From Cerasicoccus arenae (lineage in GTDB: Bacteria > Verrucomicrobiota > Verrucomicrobiia > Opitutales > Cerasicoccaceae): a DNA stretch of 57,678 nt. Made by a program: the position numbers and the translations under genes. This document shows, in pieces, positions 16,183 through 26,226 of this stretch (the first letter of the stretch is position 1; each line of letters opens with the position of its first letter). The notes beneath the pieces were generated by a model that was not told where the DNA came from, ran no database searches, and saw only the letters and a program-made list of their open reading frames with translations. The stretch is from positions 1-57,678 of the forward strand of contig NZ_BMXG01000026.1 of the NCBI RefSeq assembly GCF_014651635.1. The letters are read 5' to 3'.

Positions 16183-17502
16183 CTAGATAAAAGCAAAGCC
16201 AACAAACACTGCAGCGATGACCCAAGCGCCAGCGCTAACCCCTTTGGCACGCCCAGTCAGCAGCATAAGTGCACAGTAAAAAATCAGCCCGGCCATGATG
16301 CCATGCGTGATGCTGAACGTCAGCGGGATGAGCAGCGCAGTGAGGATTGCGGGGGCGACCTCGTGCAAATCGGAATAATTAATGTGCTTCAGCCCCTGCG
16401 CCATGAACAAGCCGACCATAATGAGCGCTGGTGCGGTAGCGGCGGCAGGAACTACCGTCAGGATTGGCGTGAAAAACAGTGCCAATAGAAAGCAGCAGCC
16501 GACCACAACCGAGGTTAGCCCAGTGCGCCCCCCTGACTCAATGCCAGTTGCCGATTCGATGAACGAGGTGGTCGTCGAAGTTCCCAGCAAAGCCCCGCCC
16601 ACGGTGGCCAGCGCATCTGCTGTCAGTGCGCGATTGAGTCGCGGCATTTCGCCCTTGTCATCCATCAAACCGCTTTGGCGGCCGAGCGCAATTAACGTAC
16701 CGAGCGAGTCAAACATGTCGAGAATGAGCAAAGTGGCAATGATCGGCATCGCGGTTTGCCAATTACGAAACGGATAAAACCAGTCCAGCCCTAAGAAGGT
16801 CTGACTAATACTGGCGGGCAGGCCGACGATTCCATCAGGCATGGCTGTGATCATCTTATCGCCGTTGGGAATAAACAGCCCGATCACGCTGACCACCAGA
16901 ATCGTTCCGATAATCGCGCCAGGAATCCGCCGTACTGTCAGCACCGTGATCAGCAGCAGACCACCCAGCACCATCAACGGCACGGCCTGGAGTAGGTCTC
17001 CCTCAGCCACCAGTGTGTAAGGATTGGCCACGATGATGTCCGCATTTTTCAGACCAATAAACGCGATAAAAAAACCGATGCCGCACTGCACGCCAATCTG
17101 GAGGCAATTGGGCAAGGCTCGAATAATCGCCGCACGCACGCCCGAAATTGATAGCAGGAAGAAGATCAATCCATTCCAAAAAACCATCGCCAGCGCCCCT
17201 TGCCAAGGCACGCCCATCCCCACCACCACAATGCTCGCAAAGTAGCTGTTGAGCCCCATACCCGGTGCCTGCGCGATCGGATAATTCGTTAGCATCGCCA
17301 TCAGAAAGCAGCCCAAGGCTGCTGCTAGCGCGGTGACACTAATCAGCCCCGCGAGTTCAAGCCCTGTCTTGCCGCCATCATGCAGGATGATGGGGTTGAC
17401 CACGATAATGTAGGCCATCGCGGCAAATGTTGTGAGGCCCGCCAGAACCTCCCGTCCAGCGGTGGTTCCCTCGGCTCGCAGTTTAAAGCAGCGTTGCAGC
17501 AT
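16183..17502 (-). CDS. NCS2 family purine (hypoxanthine/guanine/adenine-type) permease
   Basis: 439 residues with about 12-14 transmembrane helices. The AzgA-like branch of the NCS2 family is shown by the N-terminal AEGTTAGREVLAGLTTFAAMAYIIVVNP, by APGMGLNSYFA, by DMFDSLGTLIALG in the middle, and by GTSTTTSFIESATGIESGGRTGLTSVV. These proton symporters import hypoxanthine, guanine or adenine. Length agrees with the family. It is a single gene, divergent from the dehydrogenase gene at 17633. No purine riboswitch was visible in the intervening 130 bases. Confidence 0.9.
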   Translation of the reverse strand: MLQRCFKLRAEGTTAGREVLAGLTTFAAMAYIIVVNPIILHDGGKTGLELAGLISVTALAAALGCFLMAMLTNYPIAQAPGMGLNSYFASIVVVGMGVPWQGALAMVFWNGLIFFLLSISGVRAAIIRALPNCLQIGVQCGIGFFIAFIGLKNADIIVANPYTLVAEGDLLQAVPLMVLGGLLLITVLTVRRIPGAIIGTILVVSVIGLFIPNGDKMITAMPDGIVGLPASISQTFLGLDWFYPFRNWQTAMPIIATLLILDMFDSLGTLIALGRQSGLMDDKGEMPRLNRALTADALATVGGALLGTSTTTSFIESATGIESGGRTGLTSVVVGCCFLLALFFTPILTVVPAAATAPALIMVGLFMAQGLKHINYSDLHEVAPAILTALLIPLTFSITHGIMAGLIFYCALMLLTGRAKGVSAGAWVIAAVFVGFAFI

Positions 17503-17632
17503 TTCGCGGAAAATTCGTCGGTTCGTAGTAGAGTCAGTGAGTGTCTAGAAGATTGGGGAGGAAAACAGATTTTTGGGAAAAGGCCAGACTTAGGACTTGG
17601 ACGCCGCACCGGAGCTTCACATGATCTCGCGT

Positions 17633-18601
17633 ATGAAAATCGCAATCCTCGACGCTGGCACCTTCAACTTTGATAACCTCGGCCCTTGGGAACCCCTCCA
17701 TCAATTTGGCGAAGTGGAGATTTTTGAGCGCGTTCCATACGAGGTAGATGCGATCGTCAACAAATGCCAAGGCTACGATATCGTCCTGACCAACAAAGTG
17801 CCGATCAACGCCGAGACCATTGCCCAATTGCCCAATCTAAAGATGATCAGCGTGCTGGCAACCGGCCACAACATCGTGGATGGCTCAGCCGCCCGCGAGC
17901 GCAACATTCCAGTGTGCAACGCACCAAATTACAGCACCCAATCCGTCGCCCAGCACACGCTGGCACTCATTCTAGAACTGTGCAACAATGTCGGCCTCCA
18001 CAGCCAAAGCGTGCACGAAGGCGACTGGACTCGCAGCGAGCATTTCACCTACTGGAAAAAGCCACACATTGAGCTGACCGGTGCCACAGTGGGCTTCATT
18101 GGCTGGGGCGAGATCGGCCAGCGCGTCGGCGAATTGGTCCGCGCCCTTGGAGCCAATGTGCTGGCGTATTCGCGCAGCCGACGCAACACACCTGATTGGC
18201 CCAACGGCTTCCGTTGGGGCGATTTAGGCGAAGTTTTTGCCGAATCAGACGTCCTTACCCTGCATTGCCCACAAACCTCAGAGAATCTGGGCTTCGTTAA
18301 TCGCGAACGCCTCATCTCGATGAAAAAGACGGCTTTTCTCGTCAACACCGCCCGAGGCACGCTGGTTGACGAATCCGCCCTGCTGGACGCCCTGCAAACC
18401 GGCCAAATCGCGGGTGCAGCGCTGGATGTCATATCGAAGGAACCAATGACGAAGGACAATCCTCTCCTTGGTGCGCCAAACTGCTACATTACCCCACATG
18501 TGGCGTGGAGCAGCCTTCCTGCCCGTCGCCATCTGCTTGAAATTACCTTTGCGAATATTCAGGCCTATCTTAATGGCTCCCCACAGAATGTGGTAAATTA
18601 A
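17633..18601 (+). CDS. D-2-hydroxyacid dehydrogenase, glycerate/hydroxypyruvate type
   Basis: 322 residues from ATG 17633 (MKIAILDAG). ATG 17621 and a TTG at 17597 are also possible. The N-terminal lid domain is followed by the NAD-binding Rossmann motif GWGEIGQRVG. The catalytic triad is visible as Arg in NTARGTLVD, Glu in ISKEPM and His in PHVAW. Hydroxypyruvate or glyoxylate reduction is the likely reaction, because VLATGHNIVDG and NAPNYSTQSVAQHT match glycerate dehydrogenase-like enzymes. D-lactate or phosphoglycerate relatives remain possible. It is a single gene on the plus strand. Confidence 0.85.
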   Translation: MKIAILDAGTFNFDNLGPWEPLHQFGEVEIFERVPYEVDAIVNKCQGYDIVLTNKVPINAETIAQLPNLKMISVLATGHNIVDGSAARERNIPVCNAPNYSTQSVAQHTLALILELCNNVGLHSQSVHEGDWTRSEHFTYWKKPHIELTGATVGFIGWGEIGQRVGELVRALGANVLAYSRSRRNTPDWPNGFRWGDLGEVFAESDVLTLHCPQTSENLGFVNRERLISMKKTAFLVNTARGTLVDESALLDALQTGQIAGAALDVISKEPMTKDNPLLGAPNCYITPHVAWSSLPARRHLLEITFANIQAYLNGSPQNVVN

Positions 18602-18749
18602 GCGGGTCTTTCGATGGATCCACAAGGGATAGTCCGCAGCGCACGATCCCCTCTAACGAAGGTCTAAAGGACATAATTCGCTATTGCGAAGCAACGTACA
18701 CCCCGCATGCTGTGGGTCTTTTCTGTCCTGCTAAACATCTACTGAAACT

Positions 18750-20567
18750 GTGACCTGGGAAATCATATTTGTACTGGCGCTCCTCGTCTTCGCCATCGTC
18801 AACTTCGTCATGGAGAAGCTGCCGGTCGACGTGACCGCGATCGTTGTCTTTTCGGTTCTGATGCTCGTCAGCATGCTGACAAAGTCCGAACACCTACCTG
18901 ACCTGAATACGCTCGTGGGTGTGTTCGCCAACCCGGCCCCGCTCACGATTGCGGCGATGTTTATCATCAGTATGGCGCTGGAAAAAGTTGGCGCAATCGA
19001 TTTGCTGGCCGACGCGCTCAGTCGGCTGACCAAACTCCCGATGTGGTTGTTCATGCTGGTCATGATCCTCTCCGTCGCATTCATCTCAGCGTTCATGAAC
19101 AACACGCCCGTCGTGGTGGTCTTTTTGCCGGTGATGATCGGGCTCGCCCGTAAAATGAAGACCCCAGCCTCCAAGCTGCTGATCCCGCTCTCCTACGCTT
19201 CGATTTTCGGCGGAGTGTGCACGCTGATGGGCACCAGCACAAATATCCTGATGAGCGGCATCTTGACCCAACACGGCATGAAGCCGTTGGGCATGTTTGA
19301 GCTGACATCAGTCGGCCTCCCCCTGCTCTTTGTCGCCACGGCCTTCCTCGTGGTCTTTGGCAATAGGCTACTACCTGTGCGTGAGACACTAACGGCGATC
19401 CTCTCCGAGGAAGAGCGCCGTGAGTTCATCACCGAGGCCTTCGTCCGGCCCAAGTCTGAACTAATCGGCCAAAACTTTAATGGGTCCGCTCTCAAGCGTG
19501 CCCGCGGACTCAAGCTCTTGGAAATCATTCGCGACGGCGTTGCCTTGGGTGGCAATATTCGAGATGCGCTACTGGAAGAAGGCGACCGACTCGTGCTGTC
19601 CTGCCGTCCATCAAGCCTCGCGACCGCCCAGGCAACAGGCGAGGTGGACTTCGTCCATGAGCAAGGTTTGGACTTGGAGCAAATCGCCGCGCACCAAGGT
19701 GCCATCGTCGAGGGCGTTATTGGCCCGATGTCGAGCATCACCGGGCGGACAATCCGCGAGATCAACTTCCGCCAACGATATCGCATGATTATAATTGCAG
19801 TGCACCGGCACGGACGCAACGTCCGCGAGCGGCTGGAAACGCTGCCCTTGGATTTCGGTGACACCCTGCTAATGATGGGCACCGATCAGGCCATCGAGAA
19901 TCTGCGGAGCAGTGATGACATCATCCTGCTGGACCGCCCCCCGGTCTCGGCGAAAAATTTAAGCAAATGGCTACCTCTGGTCATCACGCTCGTAATCGCG
20001 ATGGTCGCCGCGGTAAGCTTTATCAGCCTGCCCATCGTTGCCGGATCGATTGCCGTCATGGCAGTCATCTTAGTAATCGGCATCGTCAAACCCAAGGAAG
20101 CCTATGCAGCAGTAGAATGGCGTATTTTAATGCTGATCTACGGCATGCTCGCCTTGGGCGCGGCCTTGGAAACCAGCGGCGCAACCCAATATGGGACGGA
20201 TCAAATTGTCGGACTGGCGGGTTCGGTTCCCGAACATATACGCCCCTTCGTGATGCTCGCCGTGCTCTACCTGATCACCAGTATTTTCACGGAATTCCTC
20301 TCCAACAACGCAACTGTCGTGCTGATGGCTCCCGTGGCGCTCAGCATTGCAGCAGCACTCGGTGTGGACGCCCGGCCTTTCGCGGTTGCTGTCTGCGTGG
20401 CGGCATCGGCCAGCTTTGCCACCCCCATCGGCTACCAGACTAATACTTACGTCTACAGCGTCGGCGGCTATCGTTTCTCTGACTTCGCCCGCGTGGGCAT
20501 TCCCTTGAATTTACTTTATTTCGTGATATCTGTTTTGGTGATTCCCCTATTCTGGAAATTTCACTAA
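18750..20567 (+). CDS. SLC13/DASS-type transporter with two RCK_C (TrkA-C) domains
   Basis: 605 residues from a GTG start. Membrane helices fill 1-220 and 410-605. The signature PVVVVFLPV and LLIPLSYASIFGGVCTLMGTSTNI, and the second-half repeat FLSNNATVVLMAPVAL, are characteristic of divalent anion:sodium symporters. Between them two RCK_C domains (about 215-300 and 310-390) would regulate gating by ligand binding in the cytoplasm. Substrates in this branch (sulfate, dicarboxylates and others) cannot be told apart here. The lipoprotein gene follows 11 bases downstream. Confidence 0.9.
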   Translation: MTWEIIFVLALLVFAIVNFVMEKLPVDVTAIVVFSVLMLVSMLTKSEHLPDLNTLVGVFANPAPLTIAAMFIISMALEKVGAIDLLADALSRLTKLPMWLFMLVMILSVAFISAFMNNTPVVVVFLPVMIGLARKMKTPASKLLIPLSYASIFGGVCTLMGTSTNILMSGILTQHGMKPLGMFELTSVGLPLLFVATAFLVVFGNRLLPVRETLTAILSEEERREFITEAFVRPKSELIGQNFNGSALKRARGLKLLEIIRDGVALGGNIRDALLEEGDRLVLSCRPSSLATAQATGEVDFVHEQGLDLEQIAAHQGAIVEGVIGPMSSITGRTIREINFRQRYRMIIIAVHRHGRNVRERLETLPLDFGDTLLMMGTDQAIENLRSSDDIILLDRPPVSAKNLSKWLPLVITLVIAMVAAVSFISLPIVAGSIAVMAVILVIGIVKPKEAYAAVEWRILMLIYGMLALGAALETSGATQYGTDQIVGLAGSVPEHIRPFVMLAVLYLITSIFTEFLSNNATVVLMAPVALSIAAALGVDARPFAVAVCVAASASFATPIGYQTNTYVYSVGGYRFSDFARVGIPLNLLYFVISVLVIPLFWKFH

Positions 20568-20578
20568 CCAATTCGTTC

Positions 20579-20845
20579 ATGAAAAAGCGTATCATCACGG
20601 CAGGGCTCACCCTGCTCTTGCTTGTTGGTCTTTGCGGATGTGAAACGTGGCCCATTGCCGCTGCGCGCGCCGCCAAAAAACGCACTTCTCAAACTGGCCC
20701 CGTCATGGGCGAATTACAGGAAGCTGCCGGTATCGAAGACCCCCTCGGTCGCAAGCAAAACGATATTGATGACACCGCTGACAACATGGAAAATAAGGCC
20801 GACGGAATTGGTTCAAAAATCGAGGGTGCCGCCGAAGACATCTAA
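20579..20845 (+). CDS. Small lipoprotein (88 aa)
   Basis: The signal sequence ends in a lipobox (LCGC, Cys21), so the protein is lipid-anchored after processing. The mature part is polar, with a D/K/G-rich C-terminal segment (DIDDTADNMENKADGIGSKIEGAAEDI) that could form an amphipathic helix. No family recognised. It closely follows the transporter gene and is convergent with the dnaX region. Confidence 0.75.
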   Translation: MKKRIITAGLTLLLLVGLCGCETWPIAAARAAKKRTSQTGPVMGELQEAAGIEDPLGRKQNDIDDTADNMENKADGIGSKIEGAAEDI

Positions 20846-21238
20846 AGCTTACGCGACCTGAAAAGCTACCGCAGCATCTCGGGGTCAACGGGCTCGGCAA
20901 ACTTATAATCCGCCCGTAAAAGCTCTGCGAGCAGAAGTTCAGTGTCTGGTGCCAAGGCTTGACGAGCAGCGTCGAACTCAGGAGTACCGGGGGGATATTT
21001 AATCGCTTCCTCGTGGGTACGCTTGGGCTTGGAGGAAACGAGCATCTCGCTCTCTGGCGCATCGCTATCGGACGCGTCATCGGCGGAATGCGCGGCGCGA
21101 TTCCACTCATCTTCCGTTGGGCCATCAGCATGCTGTCGGCCCGCAGGTGATTCTGTGGGCAGGCCAGTAGCGCGGGCAATCGGTCCCTCAGGTGGTGCCT
21201 TGGTGTTGGGCATGGAGCCCAACGGCGGAATCGGCCCG

Positions 21239-22408
<1,170 letters not shown>

Positions 22409-22503
22409 TACAGAGAAAGAACATTGAAGGCGGCCTTGCGAACATTCAACCTCCAATCTAACTTCCTTCCACAAACTGCAAACTCCGGGCGCAAAACGCC
22501 TTT

Positions 22504-25500
22504 ATGAAACGAAAATTCCTCAAAATCTTCGGCTGGACCCTAGCCGTCGCGGGCGGGCTATTCCTCATTGTCCTGGCCACCGCGGATTTCTGGGCCCCAT
22601 CGGTAATTCGTCCACTGCTGAAGGAGCAAGGCGTGGCGTTTGACGAAATTACCCGCGTAGATGGGCACTATACACTGACGAAGGTCGAGTATGCAGCGGA
22701 TGGAACAGAAGCGACCGTTGATGAGCTGACAATACCCACGTTATGGCGGCTTGTGGCGAAGAAGTGGTTCGGCAGTGAAGAGGAGACAAGAGTCGTCATC
22801 GACATGGCCTCAATTAACATCACTGACAGCGAACCTAAAGCCCCGAAGCCAGTCAAATCCGCACCGACATCAGTTCCTCAGCAAATTAGGACAATTCTGG
22901 ACTATTGGAGCCTCGCAACTGAGTGGATTGACCTAGTGCAAATAAAAGATGTCCACGTCGACCTTGGCGGCGAGAAACTAGAATTGACTGAAATTGGACT
23001 TCTCGGCGGAGAAAAAATCTTTGCTCAAGGTGCCGGCTTGAATGGTCAAATTGATTTCCGCCTCGATGTTGATCGAAAAAAAGAAGGCTCTTTTTCCATT
23101 TCTTTAGCCGAATTTGAAACTGGCGTCACTCTCATCACTGAATGGGCAGTCTCGGAGACCCTAAAACTAGAAGGCGTAATCAGCCTGAAAGACCAAGAGA
23201 ATGAAATAACCTTCGCGGCTATCTGGAAGCCCGAAGGTATCATCCCTGCGAGCGTCCACGCCCAAACAGACGACTTCATGATACCCACAGATCTCGCTGA
23301 GATCCCCGATTACAATCAGCCCGAAATTACGCTCAAGGCTGACTGGGACGGCGCGAAGGCCGATATAATTTTACGCGCTACCGCCAAGCCGCAAAAGGCG
23401 GATCTGCCACCGTTAACCGTGGCCATCGAAGCGCATGGCGATGACCAAATTGTTAATGTGGAGAAATTCATTGCCGAGGCATGGTCGAGCAAGATTGAGC
23501 TGTCGCAGCCTTTACGGGTGGAGATTAACAACCTCGCTGATCTGCCCGACGCCGAGCTGACCGTCGAGCTGAACCTCAGTGACATTCCCGAAGAATCCCT
23601 CGGCGGGCGTCTGGGGGGGGGGGTGACCGTAGATCATCGCCCGGGGGAAGGCTGGCCGCTGGTCACTGCAAAGTTTGCCGGGAACGACCTTCGCTACGAG
23701 GAAATGACCCTGTCGTCCCTGGACTTCCAGGCGGTGCTTGATTGGCCAATCCTTACCGTGACCCCGCTCAATGCCTCGACTGGCGAGGGAACGACGCTGA
23801 CCATGGAGGCCGTTGCCGACCTAGAGGCGGAGGCCCTCACCTCGGCGGCAATTAACTTGGAGGCCGATGGACAATTCCTTGAAGCGCTTAAGTCACTAAT
23901 CGGAGACCTTGGAGTGTCATTCAATCAACTAAAACTGACCGCGACTGCGAGCGGTCCGTTTGACGCGCCCACTCATGCGGGTAAGGTAAGTATTTCCGGG
24001 CTGCAAGCAACTAAGGGCGTCATGGCGGATTTTGCCGCTGAATGGTCTGCGGATTGGATGGATTTCTCAGCGCTAGCCTTGTCACTCCGGAATGAGCGCA
24101 GCGGACTGGAACTAACCGGTCAGGCGTCACTAGGTGGAGACATTCGCGAAGTCCTGATAAAAACGGCGAGCATCGACGTACGCGAACAACCCGGGCTGGA
24201 TTTGAAGGCTCCATTTACCATTTTGCTGAAAGAAAGCGGTGCGGTAAGCATCTCTCCGATGGCGTTTACGTCCGAAGCGGGCGGATTGCTCAGCCTGACG
24301 GCGGACGTCGACTACCCTCAGAAGGGCGAACTGGATTTTCAGGCTAAAGACTTGTCCGCCGTGTGGCTCGACTTAGTGCTCGATGAGCCGCTGCCCTTTG
24401 GCGTCAAACTCGACATGGCGGAGATCAAGGCGTCCTGGAACGATGGCCCGCTGACGGCCGTCCTTCAACTCGACGCCGGGCTTTACCCTCCCGATCAACC
24501 CGAGGTCGAGATACTGGCAGATGCCACCCTCGGCGAGGACAGGTTAAACCTCACCGCGGCGCGGATCCTGCAAGGCGATTTCAAACTGCTCGAAGCCCAA
24601 GGTGAACTGCCGTTAACGATCACCCCGGCAGGTGAAGAACTCTGGGCGCTTGATGCGAGCGCGGCAGTGGATTTCCATCTCTATGCCGCCCCAGATGATT
24701 CGCCCATCTGGAACCTATTAGAGAGCACGCTGGAAATGGACTTCATCCGCCCGATCATGGACTTCCGGGTGGAGGGCGACATGAAAGCGCCCACTGGACG
24801 GCTTGACCTCGAATTCGACGCCCTAGAATCCCTCGGTGAAGTGGAGCGCAAGTTACCGAGCGTGAAGAAAGCTGAGTTCGTAGTCGAGCTGACGCCTAAG
24901 CAGATCTCACTGCCCACCGGCGTTGTTTTTATCGCGGGGCAAAAACTACAAATAAAGGCTACGGCTCCGATGACCCGGGCGACTTGGCGCGCATTGATCG
25001 ATGACAACGAACCACCTGACTGGAAAACAGCGGATGTCGGCCTCGACTTTACCGATGTGCCCTTGGTTGCCTTTGCCGACTGGTTGCCCGACGTCCTCCG
25101 CAGCGATGGCGATATCTCCCTACGAGCCACCCTCAAGCCCGGTGAGAACCTTCGCGGCTCGCTGGACATCGACGGCGTTAAAACTCGACCACTCGCCCAA
25201 CTAGGTTCGGTAAACGACATCAACGCGGACTTCCGGCTAGACGGCAAAACACTGCACGTTCAGCAGGCTGAGGCACGAGTCGGCGGCGCACCGCTGAATG
25301 TCACCGGAATTGTGGTTCTGGATGATGAGTGGCAACCGCGCTTTGACCTCCGCCTCCAAGGCGAAAACGTGCCCCTCGCCCGTTCACCTGGCTTGATCTT
25401 GCGCGGTTCGCCCAACATCACGCTTATTACCGACACCGAGGGCGTGACCACACTGGGCGGCGTACTCGTGCTCAATGAGAGCTTTTTCACGATGGATATT

Positions 25501-26226
25501 GCCTCATTTCAGCAAGGCGGCGGCGGCGGCGCGGCGCAAGGAGGCTCCCCTGCCCGCCCCCCATTTTTCTCGATTGACGAACAGCCGCTGGCCGATTGGC
25601 GGCTGCATCTGGATCTGGAGGGCGACCGCTTCCTGCGCGTGCGGATACCTGCTTTCGAGGGAGTGGTGTCGGCAGACTTCAGCCTGCGGGGGGCATTACG
25701 CGACCCCTTCATGTTCGGGGCAGCAGAGCTGCAACGCGGCATCGTGATGTTCCCCTTCGCCACACTAAGGCTCGACCAGGGCTCCGTGAGCATCAGCCAG
25801 AACGAACCTGAAATCCCAAAACTCAACATCGTCGCCAGTGGGCGCGCCTACGGCTACGATTTGCAAATGCGGGTGACCGGGACTGCGAGCGATCCCGTCG
25901 TCTCCTTTACATCAACACCAAGTCTGGAACAGTCTGACATCATTCTGATGGTCACCTCCGGCCAAATCCCGCAGCACGATCGCTCGACTGAAAGCCGCCT
26001 GAGCGGCATCGGGATGTATATTGGCCGCAGCTTCTTGGTGGACCTTGGCTTGATTGACCCGCTCGATGAAACGCTGACGGTCAACGTCGGCGAAGACGTC
26101 ACCACCTCCGGTAAAGACACGATCAATATTCGCTACAAAGTCAACGACAGTTGGAATGTCGTGGGCGCTTACGATAAGTATGACGCATACTATCTCGATT
26201 TCGAATGGACCATTTACGAGGACTGA
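22504..26226 (+). CDS. tamB: Translocation and assembly module protein TamB (DUF490)
   Basis: 1240 residues with one N-terminal membrane helix (about 10-30) and then long beta-taco/AsmA-like repeats spanning the periplasm. The C-terminal DUF490 region is clear from about 1040 (GGVLVLNESFF, FEGVVSADFSLRGALRDPF, QSDIILMVTSGQ, LTVNVGEDV and a C-terminal FEWTIYED). TamB connects inner and outer membranes and acts with TamA, and members of the family also move phospholipids. The tamA start codon lies inside the last codons of this gene (22-base overlap). A run of 11 Gs at 23613-23623 encodes a Gly triplet near residue 371. Confidence 0.9.
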   Translation: MKRKFLKIFGWTLAVAGGLFLIVLATADFWAPSVIRPLLKEQGVAFDEITRVDGHYTLTKVEYAADGTEATVDELTIPTLWRLVAKKWFGSEEETRVVIDMASINITDSEPKAPKPVKSAPTSVPQQIRTILDYWSLATEWIDLVQIKDVHVDLGGEKLELTEIGLLGGEKIFAQGAGLNGQIDFRLDVDRKKEGSFSISLAEFETGVTLITEWAVSETLKLEGVISLKDQENEITFAAIWKPEGIIPASVHAQTDDFMIPTDLAEIPDYNQPEITLKADWDGAKADIILRATAKPQKADLPPLTVAIEAHGDDQIVNVEKFIAEAWSSKIELSQPLRVEINNLADLPDAELTVELNLSDIPEESLGGRLGGGVTVDHRPGEGWPLVTAKFAGNDLRYEEMTLSSLDFQAVLDWPILTVTPLNASTGEGTTLTMEAVADLEAEALTSAAINLEADGQFLEALKSLIGDLGVSFNQLKLTATASGPFDAPTHAGKVSISGLQATKGVMADFAAEWSADWMDFSALALSLRNERSGLELTGQASLGGDIREVLIKTASIDVREQPGLDLKAPFTILLKESGAVSISPMAFTSEAGGLLSLTADVDYPQKGELDFQAKDLSAVWLDLVLDEPLPFGVKLDMAEIKASWNDGPLTAVLQLDAGLYPPDQPEVEILADATLGEDRLNLTAARILQGDFKLLEAQGELPLTITPAGEELWALDASAAVDFHLYAAPDDSPIWNLLESTLEMDFIRPIMDFRVEGDMKAPTGRLDLEFDALESLGEVERKLPSVKKAEFVVELTPKQISLPTGVVFIAGQKLQIKATAPMTRATWRALIDDNEPPDWKTADVGLDFTDVPLVAFADWLPDVLRSDGDISLRATLKPGENLRGSLDIDGVKTRPLAQLGSVNDINADFRLDGKTLHVQQAEARVGGAPLNVTGIVVLDDEWQPRFDLRLQGENVPLARSPGLILRGSPNITLITDTEGVTTLGGVLVLNESFFTMDIASFQQGGGGGAAQGGSPARPPFFSIDEQPLADWRLHLDLEGDRFLRVRIPAFEGVVSADFSLRGALRDPFMFGAAELQRGIVMFPFATLRLDQGSVSISQNEPEIPKLNIVASGRAYGYDLQMRVTGTASDPVVSFTSTPSLEQSDIILMVTSGQIPQHDRSTESRLSGIGMYIGRSFLVDLGLIDPLDETLTVNVGEDVTTSGKDTINIRYKVNDSWNVVGAYDKYDAYYLDFEWTIYED

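Noticed and set aside
17503-17632. Possible purine riboswitch upstream of the NCS2 permease
   Set aside because: No three-way-junction pattern or conserved loop sequences visible.
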